Assembly (NCBI GenBank): GCA_963580285.1
Contig: OY757011.1
Coordinates: 150,349,092-150,413,091, forward strand
DNA: 64,000 nucleotides
Direction of reading: 5' to 3'
Origin: Lucinisca nassula
Taxonomy: Eukaryota > Mollusca > Bivalvia > Lucinida > Lucinidae
A program made the position numbers and the translations under genes. Every line of letters begins with the position of its first letter. Position 1 is the stretch's first letter. Below the pieces are notes generated by a model that was given only the letters and a program-made list of their open reading frames with translations, made no database searches and had not been told where the DNA came from. Below are positions 12,691 to 23,254 of this stretch, piece after piece.

Positions 12691-14191
12691 GGCATGGTTT
12701 ATTTTTGAGTTCTGCACATCAGCTCAATGAGGGGATATTCGACCAAATTTTAATGAAAATCCTTTGAGGGGTGAAGGAGAGTAAGTGACACACAAAAAAA
12801 CTTGTGATCTTCAAATGTGACCTTGACCTTGAGTCAGCATGGTTAATTTATGGCTTCTGCAAATCAGCTCAACGAGGAAGATACTTGCCCAAAGTTTCAT
12901 GAAAATCCTTCAAGGGGTAAAGGAGATATGGAACGGACACAAATTCAGTTGTCCCTTCGTGTGTGACCTTGACCTTGAGTCAGCACGGTTCATTTAAGGA
13001 TTGTGCATGTCAGCCCATTGAGGGGGATAATTGACCACAGTTTAATGAATATCCATTTCAAGGGTAAAGGAGATATGAAAGTTTCAAACTTGTGATCTTC
13101 AAGTGTGACCTTGATCTGGAGTTGGCATGATTCATTTATGGGCACTGTACATAAGCTCACTGAGGGGGATAATAGACCAAAGTTTAAAGAAAAAACCTTT
13201 GAGGGGTAAAGGAGATATGGAGCGGACACAAAATTCAAAGTTTTAATCTCATGGCCTTGAAATTGAAATGTGACCTTGACCATGAGTCGGCATGGCTCAT
13301 TTATGGGTTGTGCACATCAGCCCACTGAGGGGGATATTTGACCAAAGTTTAATAAAAATTGTGAGCTTCAAGTATGACCTTAACCTTCAGTCAGCATGGT
13401 TCATTTATGGGTTCTGCAAATTAGCTCACTGAGGTGTATAATTGACCAAAGTTTAAAGTGAATCCTAGCAGGGGTAAAGGAGATATGGAACGGACACAAA
13501 ATTCAAAGTTTTAAGCACTTGACCTCCAAATGTGTCCTTGACCTTGAGTTGGCATGGTTAATTTATGGGTTTTGCACATCAGCTCACTGAAAGAAATATT
13601 TGACCAAAGTTTAATAAAAATCTATCAAAGGGTTCAGGAGATCCGGAGCGGATATTGTTCTGATGGTCTAGCCTAGCAACCGCCTAGCTACAAGTCGAAT
13701 AATATTGCCTTTTTGCAATGTAACACCATACTGGTGTTAGTTCGCAGACGGTTGACAAAAAGGCAATTCCTTTAATATTTGAAAAAGGGTCGCCAGTGAA
13801 ATTTGAAAGTTTATAGCGCAAACATTTTCTTGCGTTCTATGATAAAATAAGTTGAACAAATGTTCAGTAGTAATCCTTTTTATGCCCTGTCACTAAAGAA
13901 GTGGCGGAATATTATGTTATATCTGCACGTCCGCTCCATAATTTTGATACCATTTGAGATATTTTCTTTGAACTTCCCAGATATGTAGAGCACCATGAGA
14001 CAACCTGCAGAGCATATAAACCGGACCTCTGCTGTTCATAAGTTTGGCGCAAGACCATTATATGACCTACTACATTTGTGTGAAATAATTCTGAAATTGG
14101 CTAAGTAGAAATTGTGGAAGGACAGACAGACGACAAACGTCACATAGTGATCACAATGGCTCATCTTGAGCAATTCATGCTCAGGTGAGCT
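12691..14191 (-). mobile_element. Hairpin-ended tandem-core element, copy F
   Basis: Read on the minus strand, it starts at 14191 with AGCTCACCTGAGC and forms a terminal hairpin (14160-14191; GCTCATCTTGAGCA pairs with TGCTCAGGTGAGC). A TTGTGATCAC box and a short GTCTGTCTGTCC microsatellite follow. About 300 bp of unique DNA comes next, then one 170-bp satellite-like unit (about 13655-13810), then about six ~150-bp units rich in TGACCTTGACCTTGAGT. The AGCTCACC start and TGATCAC box match copies A, B and C although the core differs. The 3' limit at 12691 is approximate and no clear CTTGTT tail was found. Confidence 0.65.
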
Positions 14192-14888
14192 AAAAACAAA
14201 CAATAAACAATGGTTGATATCACTTTTTGGATGAAGGATCTATTAAAGTAAATGAACAGCAACTTAACAAGCATTCCCTTACTCTGACATGTAGAAATTC
14301 TGTTTCATTTTGAGGAGAGGGTTTCTGTATAGGCCTTCCGGGTCTAAACATTGATCCTTTTTGTTTTGTCTTCAATGGGCAACCAGAAGGTGACTTATTG
14401 AATGGTAGCCTATTTAGGCATGTATTGATGCTATCTACGGCTCCTGTGTTTTCAAGGAATGATTCCAAAATAGTAAGAATTGGAGCCATGCCCTTGAGAA
14501 ACAAATTAATACCGTGCTGTTTTTGTCCTCCTCAAAAGATCTACCTTTAAGTGCTGCTCCTTTTAGAAGAATCCATGAAGACTCTATAGGCACACATATA
14601 CTCCTGTGGTTCTAAATGCCTTTGTATTTAGTATTAAAACATTTAAAATCCCACATTTAATCAATCAAGAGTTCAGTCGGAATGAAGATTATGAGATAGT
14701 GAATGAAGCTGTCAATGTGAGTCTGATGTATATATCCATTACAGACACTGCACTGACACAATCACTCACCACCCCTTTGAAACATTCTCTCTTCTACAAA
14801 ATGTATATAATTATGGTATTCTTTTGAACTCCTCATTACACAAAACAATGCAAGCAACTGCATACAACATCAACATCTAAATCCAGTT
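14192..14888. other. Unassigned stretch, no gene supported
   Basis: It contains one 94-codon minus-strand ORF (14220-14504) with ordinary amino-acid composition but no recognisable family, and no splice context I could validate. I see no other repeat or RNA feature. Confidence 0.4.
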
Positions 14889-14896
14889 GGAAAATG

Positions 14897-15197
14897 TAAG
14901 ATTTGTTTGTTTGTATTGGAGTTTTACGGTCCAGTCAACACTATTTAGGTCATTTTTGAGCCGGTCAGTTTACCTCTAAACACTTTCCTGGGCAGGCTTA
15001 TACGTAAGCGGTTAACCAGTACAGTGCATGTTCTTTCGCCAGAAACTGACAACTGCCCTTCTTGAATCAGCGGAAGGGAGAGAATGACTGTAGAAAAGAT
15101 TTCATGATCAATCTCCACGAGAGAATGTTGCCGACCCCGGCGGGAGTTGAATCCGCGTCCTCCTGATAACCAGTCCGACTGAGCCACTGAGGCTGGC
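14897..15197 (-). mobile_element. SINE family 1, complete copy with target duplication
   Basis: Read on the minus strand, the tRNA-like head carries an A box (TGGCTCAGTCGG) and a B box (GGATTCAACTCC). The body includes CTTCCGCTGATTCAAGAAGG. The core is GGTTAACCGCTTACGTATAA plus GCCTGCCCAGGAAAG, and the 3' domain (AATAGTGTTGACTGG) ends in a CAAACAAACAAA tail. Direct repeats GGAAAATG (14889-14896 and 15198-15205, extendable with mismatches) flank it. Confidence 0.85.
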
Positions 15198-15205
15198 GGA
15201 AAATG

Positions 15206-16035
15206 CTAGACCTATAAAGCATTACAGATTACCTAAATACCTTTGATGCTTATGTGATGATTTCTTTGTCTTCTAAGTTCTAACCCCTTCACAAGGTTTT
15301 AATGTCAAATCCATTGTGACCTTGACCTTGAAAATCAATAGGGTTCTCCTCCATGGGGTGCATTTGTGGACGGTTTGACTATCCAAAGATAGTTGCTTTG
15401 TCTTCTATCCTGTTCACAAGGTTTTAAATATCAATTCCATTGTGACCTAGACCTATGACCCATTGACCTTAAAAATCAATAGGATTCATTCTCTCTCCTA
15501 GGGAAACATTTGTGGAAGAAATTAAATTTTATACCTAGAGCTGTGATAATTGCTTAATCTTCTTTCCTGTTCACAAGGTTTTAAATTTCAAGTCCATTGT
15601 GACCTGGAGACACTGACCCTTGACCTTGAAAATCAATAGGGGTCATCCTTTCTCAATGGGGAACATTTGTGGAAGATTTGATACTTATGTGATGATAGCT
15701 TTGTCTTCTGTCCTGTTCACAAGCTTTTTAATGTCAAGTCCATTGTGACCTTGACCTTTGACCTTGAAAATAAAAAGGTTTCATCCTCACTTCATGGGAA
15801 ACATTATTATTGCTATTATTATTATCATTATTGTTTTTATTATTTTTGGCAGGCTTGATGCTTCAATGTTTATTTTTTTGCCCTTTTTTCCTGTTCCCAA
15901 GGTTTTTAACATCAAGTCCTTTGTGACCTTGACATTTGACCCTTGACCACGAAAATCAAAAGGGTCCATGGGAAACATCTGTGAATGGTTTGATGCTTCT
16001 ATGACGATATAGATTTGTCTTCTATCCGGTTCACC
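15206..16035. repeat. ~140-bp tandem array rich in TGACCTTGACC
   Basis: Five to six diverged units, each with CTGTTCACAAGGTTTTAA, TCCATTGTGACCTTGACC, TTGAAAATCAATAGG and GGGAAACATTTGTGGA. The last unit is interrupted by a short ATT microsatellite near 15806-15850. It resembles the core of a hairpin-ended element, but I could not find its ends. Confidence 0.75.
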
Positions 16036-16404
16036 ACGTATGAAACAAGCTATTTTAAACACACTATTGGGTATAGTTCGAACAAATTGACATGAGATTG
16101 GTGAATTCTATTACCATAATTTTGCACCTGACAGAATGCATGTATTTATCTTCGCTGTCTCCCAAAGATGGCGATATTGTTATTCAATACATCGAGGTCT
16201 GTGAATGGGTCCCAATTCATGAGATGCCGAAAATCCATGAGAAGTTTACGAAAACCGATGTATTTTGGGATAACATTGACTAAATCATTCCTTGCATAAA
16301 GGTCAGTGTCATGTCAAATTGTTTGAACTACATGTATATAAAGACTTGTACCTATAAAATAATCAATTATTAGAAAATCAGAAAAGACAAACATTTATGT
16401 ACTG

Positions 16405-16590
16405 TTTTTTTGTTTGTATTGGAGTTAGACGGCCCAGACAACACTATTTAAGGTCATTCTTGAGCCAGTCAGTTTACCTATCCACACTTTTCCTGGGCAG
16501 GCTTATATGTAAGCGGTTAACCAGTTCAGTGCACATTCTTTCACCAGAAACGAACAATCAGCCCTTCTTGAATCAGTGGAAGTGAGAGAA
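16405..16590 (-). mobile_element. SINE family 1, 5'-truncated
   Basis: The 3' tail (complement of CAAACAAA), core and part of the body up to the TCTCTCACTTCC region are present. The tRNA head is absent. At 16590 the copy joins a family 2 SINE in the opposite orientation. Confidence 0.75.
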
Positions 16591-16752
16591 TTACCATCCA
16601 TGCTAATAAACCCTATTGGTTTCATTGGGCAACAGGGCTTTAGCTGTCATTTCATCTCAATGTCGGGTAAAAGTCCCACAAAATTGGAAGCAAAGTCTCC
16701 AAAATGACCTTTAAAGTGTTGACAGGGACGTTAAACCTCAAATCAAACAAAC
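16591..16752 (+). mobile_element. SINE family 2, 3' part
   Basis: It begins at ATCCATGCTAATAAACCCTA and continues through CATTTCATCTCAATGTCGGG and GACGTTAAACCTCAAATCAA to CAAACAAAC. Fused head to head with the preceding family 1 fragment, it makes a composite with (CAAA)n-type tails at both outer ends. Confidence 0.8.
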
Positions 16753-17581
16753 GCACAGTCTCATTTGGACAAATCTCGCTCGTACCCTCAATCTAGGTTT
16801 TTGGGGTAATATACATGTATGCAAAAGAAATTTTGTGTAAACAACAGTTAAACTCCTATATTAAGACCACCTTTGGGCCTGTAAGACCACTTTTATACAC
16901 TCCTAAAGGTTGTCACTGATTAGAGGACACGGGGTGTGAAAACACATAGATATCTGAAACCGTCTAAATTAGCTTTTTAAAAAGCAGAATCGGTTTTAAT
17001 TTTAGGTTGTCTTAATAGCGACATTTTACTGTACTTTCTCTCAACCGACTCATGATTTGTTCTATGAAAACTACAAATTATGACTGTAGCACCCTGATCA
17101 GTCAGTTCAGTGGTGATGCGACCTATGGGGATTTTATCTAACCCAGGGAGGGAGTTTAGAGGGCTTTTCTCCAATTATTAACTGTCACCCAAGGGGTTCA
17201 CCTTTAAGACCTTGAGTAAGGATTTTATATGCGTGTACCAAAGAAGATGAAGTGATTTTGTCTTGATTCCATTTCTGTTGAGGAGCTTAAGGATGGCAAA
17301 AACGAAATTACAGGACAGATTATTTTTATCTTCTGTCTCAACTCTGGACATATTAAACAACTCAATTTGTAAACACAATATATCACACCGTCAGAGCCTA
17401 TGGCACCTCACATTTATAACCCATAATTACTGGACAGGAAATTGCCCAGTTTATGACACCTGTTTAACAATACCTTAAGGGATTAAATTTAACACCTCTG
17501 ATCTAAGTGACCTTATCTAAGTCATTTCCTGCATTTAATTCATTAAAGAGATTATTGCAATTTAAAAAATAAAATACATCA
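16753..17581. other. Unassigned stretch
   Basis: AT-rich DNA with scattered 60-70-codon ORFs on both strands and no recognisable domain. No repeat family seen elsewhere in the window is evident here. Confidence 0.4.
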
Positions 17582-17808
17582 TTAACCCTTTTTGTACCAA
17601 ATGGAAACTTCCTCCTTATATATAGCAGGAGTCCATTTCAAAATTTAGGGGTGTCAGATTGTGCTTTCTTCTGAATTTATTTAGAAAATGACTGAACTTA
17701 TAGCAAACAATGGAGGCCCTGATCAGATGACGCCTGCTGCAGCATCTGATCGGGGCCTGCACTGTTTGCCAGTTACCCTTTTGGGGTTTCCGGTACCAAA
17801 TGGGTTAG
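17582..17808. mobile_element. TTAA-type MITE, subfamily A
   Basis: The left end is TTAA followed by CCCTTTTTGTACCAAATGG. The right end is GGTACCAAATGGG followed by TTAG, a decayed TTAA. Internally a hairpin (arms around CCCTGATCAGATG and CATCTGATCGGGG) ends in CACTGTTTGC. A TTAA target and CCCTTT-type TIRs fit a piggyBac-like non-autonomous element. The superfamily assignment is an inference. Confidence 0.75.
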
Positions 17809-17904
17809 AGACTATCAAACTGTAAGCAAATTAATTATATATATAGAATATTGAGAATACCTCCAAACCTCAACAATATACTATATATAAAACTATTTAA
17901 AACA

Positions 17905-19105
17905 CATCTATCTATCTATCTATCTATCTATCTTCTTATACTGAGTCGGTCATATTTGGCCATTACCTCAGTTGGGTGCGTAGCTAAATTTAGAATTTAG
18001 CTGAAAAAAAAAAAAAAAGAGAAGTCACTGGATGAGTCCTTAAAACTATTTACAATCTGAATAACAGAGGTATACTAAAACGCATACCTCTGAGTCTCAA
18101 TCTTACACTGTATGGGCTTTGAACTCCTCTGCAGTCTTAGCATTCACCACAGAAGAGGGAAGACTATTCCACTGGGGAATAGTCCTAGGGAAGAAGGAAT
18201 TTTTCAGGGCATCACTGTAGGACTGGTACCTGTGATACTGTGAGTTGTTTACTTTTGATGCCCTTGTTCGAGTTGAAACTGTCACAGGGGTCAAGTATTT
18301 ATCTTTATTAACGGCCACTGTACCTGAATGTATCTTATAGAAGAAGGTTAAAGAGGACTGCTCACGACGGGCCTCTAGGGACGGCCATTCTAGCTCGTTA
18401 AGCATGTCACCGACGCTGCTTCTATTGCGCCATCGTCGGCAGGTCCATCGAGCAGCTGTCCTCTGCACCTTCTCCACCTGCTGAATCTGAGTTTTAACAT
18501 AGGGATGCCAAATGGGTGATGCATATTCTAACTGAGGGCGAACCAATGTTTTATATGCAACATCCTTTGTCTGCCTAGGTGCAAAAGCCAAGTTTCGTCT
18601 AAGAAATCCTAAAGTCCTAGTTGCTTTTGATGTAATTTCAGAAACGTGTTGACCCCAATCAAGATCATCAGTGATGGTGATACCAAGATATTTGGCGGAT
18701 TGAACCTGCTCCAAGATTTGCTGGTGTAGTTTATAGTCAAACTTAATTTGTTTGTCAGGAGGGTGTCGCGACACCCTCATTGAATGACATTTGGCCACAT
18801 TGAACTTCATCTGCCAATCGGCCTCCCACTGTGCTAGTTGATTCAGGTCATCTTGTAGAATAAGACAGTCAGAAGAAGAATATATATTCCTATAAAGGAC
18901 ACAATCATCAGCAAACAAACGGACAGATGACCTGATGTTATCAGGGAGATCATTAATGAATACCAAGAAAAGGACCGGTCCAAGGACCGAACCTTGGGGG
19001 ACACCAGATAAAACAGGGACTGGATCAGACGCTTGGCCATCAAGTACAACTTGTTGTGAGCGCCCTGAGAGCCATGAGCTAATCCACCACATGATGATCA
19101 GCATT
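17905..19105 (-). mobile_element. LINE family 1 copy a, 5'-truncated, with (GATA)n tail
   Basis: A non-LTR retrotransposon read on the minus strand. It includes the C-terminal half of the reverse transcriptase ORF (18103-19104), a ~200-bp 3' UTR with ATGACCGACTCAGTATAAG-like sequence, and a terminal (AGAT)n microsatellite (complement of CTAT at 17907-17934). Short simple-repeat tails are typical of CR1/jockey-group LINEs. The same 3' end recurs at about 23222, 23925 and 25510, which defines the family. Confidence 0.85.
18103..19104 (-). pseudogene. Reverse transcriptase C-terminal half (LINE family 1)
   Basis: This open frame of 333 codons encodes the C-terminal part of a non-LTR reverse transcriptase, which copies element RNA into DNA at the target site. 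The N-terminal part of the RT is missing because the copy is 5'-truncated, so the first ATG is not a real start. Visible motifs in order are SGVPQGSVLGP, LFADDCVLY (the catalytic Asp pair), MKFNVAKC and YLGITITDDLDWG. The C-terminal domain ends in FFPRTIPQWNSLPSS and FKAHTV. There is no internal stop, so the copy is fairly young. The endonuclease domain and any ORF1 are absent, so it cannot move by itself. It belongs to the CR1/jockey superfamily; the exact clade is uncertain. Confidence 0.85.
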
Positions 19106-19694
19106 TAACTACCAATTGCAATCATTTGATATAAAATGGTTTAAAGGAGTTTCAGTTATGCACAACCAATTTCACATACTTGCATATACTCAGGTGCTCT
19201 TAAAATGCATTGTAAACTTCACAGCCTAAAAATGAATATTTGAAGATGACAATAAGTGTTATATTTCTTATTTCTGCTCAAAAACATAGATAGTAGGTAT
19301 CGATGAGAACTGCCTCATTGAGGCACTTCTAACGAGTACTCACAATTAATACTTTAGAGGAAAAATAAGCTTCAGACCTTAACATCATTACTGATTTGCT
19401 TGTAACTGATTAATTAGTAAGAAACAACATACTACCCAAAGTTGTGCCTAAAGTTGCTTGATGAGTGGCAAACAGTGCAGACACTGATGAGACAACACAT
19501 TCTGCATTGTCTCATCTGTGTCTACACTGTTTGCTCAAATACATATGGTAAATTAAAAGACATGGAAGGAGAACAAGTCATACTAAATAACACCTTACAT
19601 TTTTTCCCACTATTTTTGTTCAAAACATAGATTTGTGGGTGCTTGTCACAAGTGTCACAAAGACAATGGTAAAAATCCTAAAAATTTAGACACC
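19106..19694. other. Unassigned stretch with two small dispersed hairpin repeats
   Basis: 19265-19350 holds a short dispersed repeat (TTATTTCTGCTC... GAACTGCCTCATTGAGGCA) related to pieces at 26880-26945, 27825-27870 and 47050-47110. 19468-19535 holds the GCAAACAGTGCAGAC / GTCTACACTGTTTGC hairpin that also occurs inside the TTAA MITEs. No gene is seen. Confidence 0.55.
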
Positions 19695-19855
19695 TGATCG
19701 GCTCCCGCCCATCAGGATTTTGATGGGCTGCATGATTTTACCACACAGAGCTGAAACCGACCACACACTAGTTCTGGTAAACCACTTAGAGGATCTAGGC
19801 CTGCCCAGGCAAAGCGTTGGGAGTTGGACTGTCCATGCTTATAAACCCTAATTGT
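19695..19855 (+). mobile_element. SINE family 2, 5' part
   Basis: The copy runs from CCCATCAGGATTTTGATGGG through GAGCTGAAACCGACCACACA and GGTAAACCACTTAGAGGATC to CCATGCTTATAAACCCTA. It lacks the 3' domain and tail. Confidence 0.75.
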
Positions 19856-20298
19856 ACTAAATAATTTTGGTATCCATGAGTTATCTCTACATATTCTTTG
19901 TACTTGATATACCGGTCACAAATTATAATTTTGGCCCACACGGCATGCATAACCAGGTTTGCATTTTTTTATTCTTCCAGCGGTAACAACCTAATTTAAA
20001 TGTGTGATGCGTTTATTTAGGGTATGTAGCTAATAGTGATTAGACAAGTGAAAACATAATATGGTATAAAATATCTCTAAAATAAATGTCACAACAACAT
20101 AATATTATTATATGCAGGGATATGCAGGGAATATGGAAATATGCATACACAAAAAACAACAATCAAAAACTTTCGGATTAATGTTGTTTCGTAATAGAAT
20201 TCGGAATTCTAGGTAAAAAAAAAACAAACAAAACCTTGTGAAGATCAGAATGCTGGTCCATGATGAATATATTTTCCAAGGGTTCCTTGTACGGAATC

Positions 20299-20992
20299 GA
20301 GACAGTTCCCCGACACGGTTTTTGGAGACAGTTCCCCCGACACGGTTTTTGGAGACAGTTCCCCGACACTTTTGAAGACAGTTCCCCGACACTATTGTTC
20401 AAAGTCAAATGACCTGTGACTGATCATGATGATTATCATAATTGATAGTTATTATGTGTTCATCAATATTTTGAAGACAATTCACCTACAGACGTTATGA
20501 AATATTAAATTATGGGTTCATCGACATTTTTGTAGACCTCGACAGACTTTTACATGTATAAAATAAAAGCTTATACTTCCAACGAGAAAATTTCAGACAA
20601 CTCATTAGTATAGTTGCCATAACAGGAAAAGTCCAAATTATAACTAATATATCTTAAGACAATTCCCCGAAACAGAAAGACATTGCCTCTCCAAATCACA
20701 GGTACACTTAATCTATTCACAATGATCACTTCAGAATCAGAATTGTTACTTAGCCTTTATTATCCCCAATTATCCCTAATTGCCAATTAGGTCATTAAGA
20801 CTATGAACAATAGTGTCGGGGAACTCTCATCAAAAGTGTCTGGGAACTAATTGCTAATTATAATTATCTGTCACAGGTCATTTAACTATGAACAATAGTG
20901 TCGGGGAACTGTCTTCAAAAGTGTCGGGGAACTGTCTTCAAATGTGTCGGGGAACTGTCTCCAAAAACCATGTCTGGGAACTGTCTTGTCGG
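20299..20992. mobile_element. Foldback-like element with tandem-repeat arms
   Basis: Two inverted arms of about 120 bp (20299-20421 and 20870-20992) are built from 21-25-bp tandem units of the type GTCGGGGAACTGTCTYCAAAA, bordered internally by a TGTCACAGGTCATTT segment. The ~450-bp middle is AT-rich and includes one extra partial unit near 20813-20850. Long inverted repeats made of short tandem units resemble Drosophila Foldback elements in structure. No coding sequence is visible. Confidence 0.75.
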
Positions 20993-21369
20993 GGAACTAT
21001 CTTGTTCCCCCTTGTATTTGTAGGAAGGCTGTTGCAGAAATGTTGTGAAATATGTAGGGCATAACAAGTGATGCTATAAATCTATGATTATATTACAATT
21101 AATTCAAAATAATATTATAACAATGAATTTAAATAATAATTCCACTGACATTTGATAGTTAGAAAAGTACAGCACCTTGTGCTTAAAACTTGCCCTTTGC
21201 AATCGGTCACTCTTCCGACTGCCTGTTACTAAGAAGTTAATCACTTGCCCCACATAGGCTTATGTCACTGCAGAGTTAGTTTCTTTACACCAATCATTAA
21301 ACTCTCACTCCCATGATCCCAATTATCCATGTTGACACTTGGTTGTCTGCTTTCAAAGTGTCACTTCTC

Positions 21370-21454
21370 CACCCGACCGGAAGCTCAGTCACAGGAAGTG
21401 ACGATCGATTTTTAAAATTGAGCGAAACAATTCGGAATCACCGGAAATTGTAAA
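21370..21454 (+). promoter_or_regulatory. Candidate TATA-less promoter with ETS-like sites
   Basis: This stretch holds ACCGGAAG (near 21379), CAGGAAGTG and CCGGAAAT motifs, all ETS-like GGAA cores, without repeat signatures. It lies just upstream of an ATG that opens a 27-codon exon-like frame. The motif cluster is seen directly. Promoter function is an inference. Confidence 0.35.
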
Positions 21455-21535
21455 ATGGATAGTGATTCCGAAATGAGTAACGACATTGTTAAATTCTGCA
21501 GACGAAATTACGAAAAAGAGGATGAAATTCGTATG
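21455..21535 (+). CDS. Candidate first coding exon, possibly of the MEIOB gene
   Basis: Twenty-seven codons start MDSDSEMSND and end EKEDEIRM directly before GTACAT, a weak splice donor. Joined to the acceptor at 26621/26622, the frame stays open through ATT AAT into the MEIOB exon starting at 26628. This agreement in phase is suggestive but has a one-in-three chance of being coincidence. I do not recognise the peptide, and it is not a conserved part of MEIOB. It could equally be the first exon of another gene or non-coding. Confidence 0.3.
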
Positions 21536-21746
21536 GTACATTAATTTCGGTATATGAGTGTTTCTTTCTACTTACTTCTACTTCTACCACATAACGGCCG
21601 CCGTCATCGTGCTGACTGTTCTGCCGTGTTTGGGTGTGCGCATCAAAATATAGATAGATTATAAGTGAGTCCATCTGATCACAAAAGTCTTAAAAACACA
21701 GTGCTGTACAATTTACAGTGTCAGTTTAAAATCATAGTTCACCAGA

Positions 21747-21934
21747 TCACACTGTGAGTTGAGCCTTGAAGCTCTCAAGACTCTTTGCAGACACAGTGCT
21801 TGTGGGCAAGATGTTCCATTCCCGAATTGTGCGGGGTTAGAAGGACTCTTTTCTTGCATTAGTCCTACACTGAGGAACCTGTAATGCGCAACTGTTATAT
21901 GTTCTAGACTGCCTTTCATATGGAATGAGCCTAT
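21747..21934 (-). pseudogene. LINE reverse transcriptase C-terminal fragment (second LINE family)
   Basis: Read on the minus strand from 21932, the frame gives RLIPYERQSRTYNSCAL, then a stop in KESF*PRTIREWN, then ILPTSTVSAKSLESFK and a terminal stop at 21747. This matches the general C-terminal pattern of jockey/CR1-type ORF2 proteins (PRTIxxWNxLP...A.S.E.FK) but is distinct from LINE family 1 in this window. It is a short dead fragment. Its upstream end is one arm of the perfect palindrome at 21885-21991. Confidence 0.75.
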
Positions 21935-21991
21935 CTGCAGTATAGGCTCATTCCATATGAAAGGCAGTCTAGAACATATAACAGTTGCGCA
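21885..21991. repeat. Perfect 50-bp inverted repeat with 7-nt loop
   Basis: Left arm 21885-21934 and right arm 21942-21991 are exact reverse complements, separated by CTGCAGT. The outer ends are TGCGCAACTG and CAGTTGCGCA. The left arm is part of a LINE ORF fragment, so the right arm is probably a local inverted duplication of it. Confidence 0.95.
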
Positions 21992-22079
21992 GTATAAACT
22001 GCGATCGTTTACATTTGGCCATTACTCGCACGTCTCGCAGGCACAGGGGCAAACTGGCCGCTATGCTTGCAGGTGTACA

Positions 22080-22522
22080 TTACACACACTCCAGGTTGCA
22101 AGGTTGAAAGCCTACACAGGAATCGGGAGGCGTGTAATTACGGTAGGGGTCTTTATCTTGCACAGGAGATGACTCTTCCTGCACAGGGGGCCTCCAGTTA
22201 ACGTCCCGATCCAAAGGACGGTGCACTTTTTCCATTTCATCCTTGCATATGATGCCAATGGAGCGTGTTCGGTGACCGAAATAATCACTGCCTCTGGGGA
22301 TCGAACCGGGTGCAAAGGAGTGTGATAGCTCACTGGTTAGTGCACTTGCCTCTGATGCTAGAGGCCCCCTGGTTCGATCCCTGGAGGCGGTGATTATTTC
22401 GGTGTCAGAACACACTCCACTGGCATCATTTGCAGGGATGAATGCCAAAAAGTGCACCGTCCTTCAAATCCGGACGTTAACTGGAGGCCCCCTTTGCGGG
22501 AAGAGTCATCTTCTGTGCAATT
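22080..22522. mobile_element. Two SINE family 4 copies in head-to-head inversion
   Basis: The right copy (+, about 22325-22522) begins with a tRNA-like head: A box TAGCTCACTGGTTAGTGCA and B box GGTTCGATCCC. It continues with GTGATTATTTCGGTG, AAAGTGCACCGTCC and GTTAACTGGAGGCC. The left copy (-, about 22315 down to 22130) is the same sequence inverted and starts at the B box. Together they make an imperfect inverted repeat with arms near 150 bp. The tRNA-like part lacks a foldable acceptor stem, so it is a SINE head, not a tRNA gene. A related copy lies at 55985-56223. Confidence 0.75.
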
Positions 22523-23222
22523 AACAAGGATAGGTATTTGACCCCTGCAACAGTGTCAACCCGGACAAGGGCATCAAGAGCAATTAACTCACAGTATCGT
22601 AGGTACCAGTCCTATAGTGATGCCCTGAAAAACTCTTTCTTCCCTAGAACTATTCCTCAGTGGAATAGTCTTCCATCTTCTGCGGTGAATGCCAAGACTG
22701 CAGAGGAGTTCAAAGCCCGCACAGTATAAGATTGAGACTCAGAGGTATGCGTTTTAGGATACCTCTGTGCTTGGATTGTAAATAGTTTTAAGGACTCATC
22801 CAGAGATGATTTTTCTTTTTTGCTAAATTCTAAATCTGTTTGTTTGTTTGATTTGAGGTTTAACGTCCCCATCAACACTGTAAAGGTCATTTTGGAGATG
22901 TTGCTTCCCATTTTGTGGGACTTTTACCCGACATTGAGATGAAATGACATCCCAAGCCCTGCTGCCCAATGAAACCAATAGGGTTTATTAGAATGGACGA
23001 TCCACCTCGCACGCAGTTCCTGGACAGGCTTAGATCCTCTAAGCGGTTTACCAGTACTAGTGTGCGGGCCGGATTCAGCTCTGTGTGGAAGCATCATGCA
23101 GCCTATATATTTCTTCAAGCCCCTATGGGCGGGGGCTGAAATTTCATGGGGTATAATCAGAATATTTTTACTGGTGAGGCATATAATAGCCAAATGTGAC
23201 CGACTCAGTATAAGAAGATAGA
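22523..23222 (+). mobile_element. LINE family 1 copy b, 3' fragment, split by a SINE
   Basis: The fragment includes the last ~63 codons of the RT ORF (22538-22729; ends FFPRTIPQWNSLPSS and FKARTV), then the 3' UTR and a short GATAGATAGATAG tail near 23217. The 3' UTR is interrupted by a minus-strand SINE family 2 copy. Confidence 0.8.
22838..23140 (-). mobile_element. SINE family 2 inside LINE copy b
   Basis: It runs from TTTGTTTGTTTGATTTGAGG (tail) through CGACATTGAGATGAAATGAC and AGCGGTTTACCAGTACTAGT to AGCCTATATATTTCTTCAAG (5' end), on the minus strand. It includes the conserved core and the GACGTTAAACCTC-type 3' domain. Confidence 0.8.
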
Positions 23223-23254
23223 TAGATAGCATAAAAAACATTGGTTCAATATCA

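Noticed and set aside
14220..14504. 94-codon minus-strand ORF as a gene or exon
   Set aside because: Composition looks protein-like, but I recognise no family, see no supporting splice or start context, and found no second piece.
22325..22380. Possible tRNA gene on the + strand
   Set aside because: A and B boxes are present, but I could not form an acceptor stem or a normal anticodon arm. The sequence continues into a repeated SINE body that also occurs inverted next to it.
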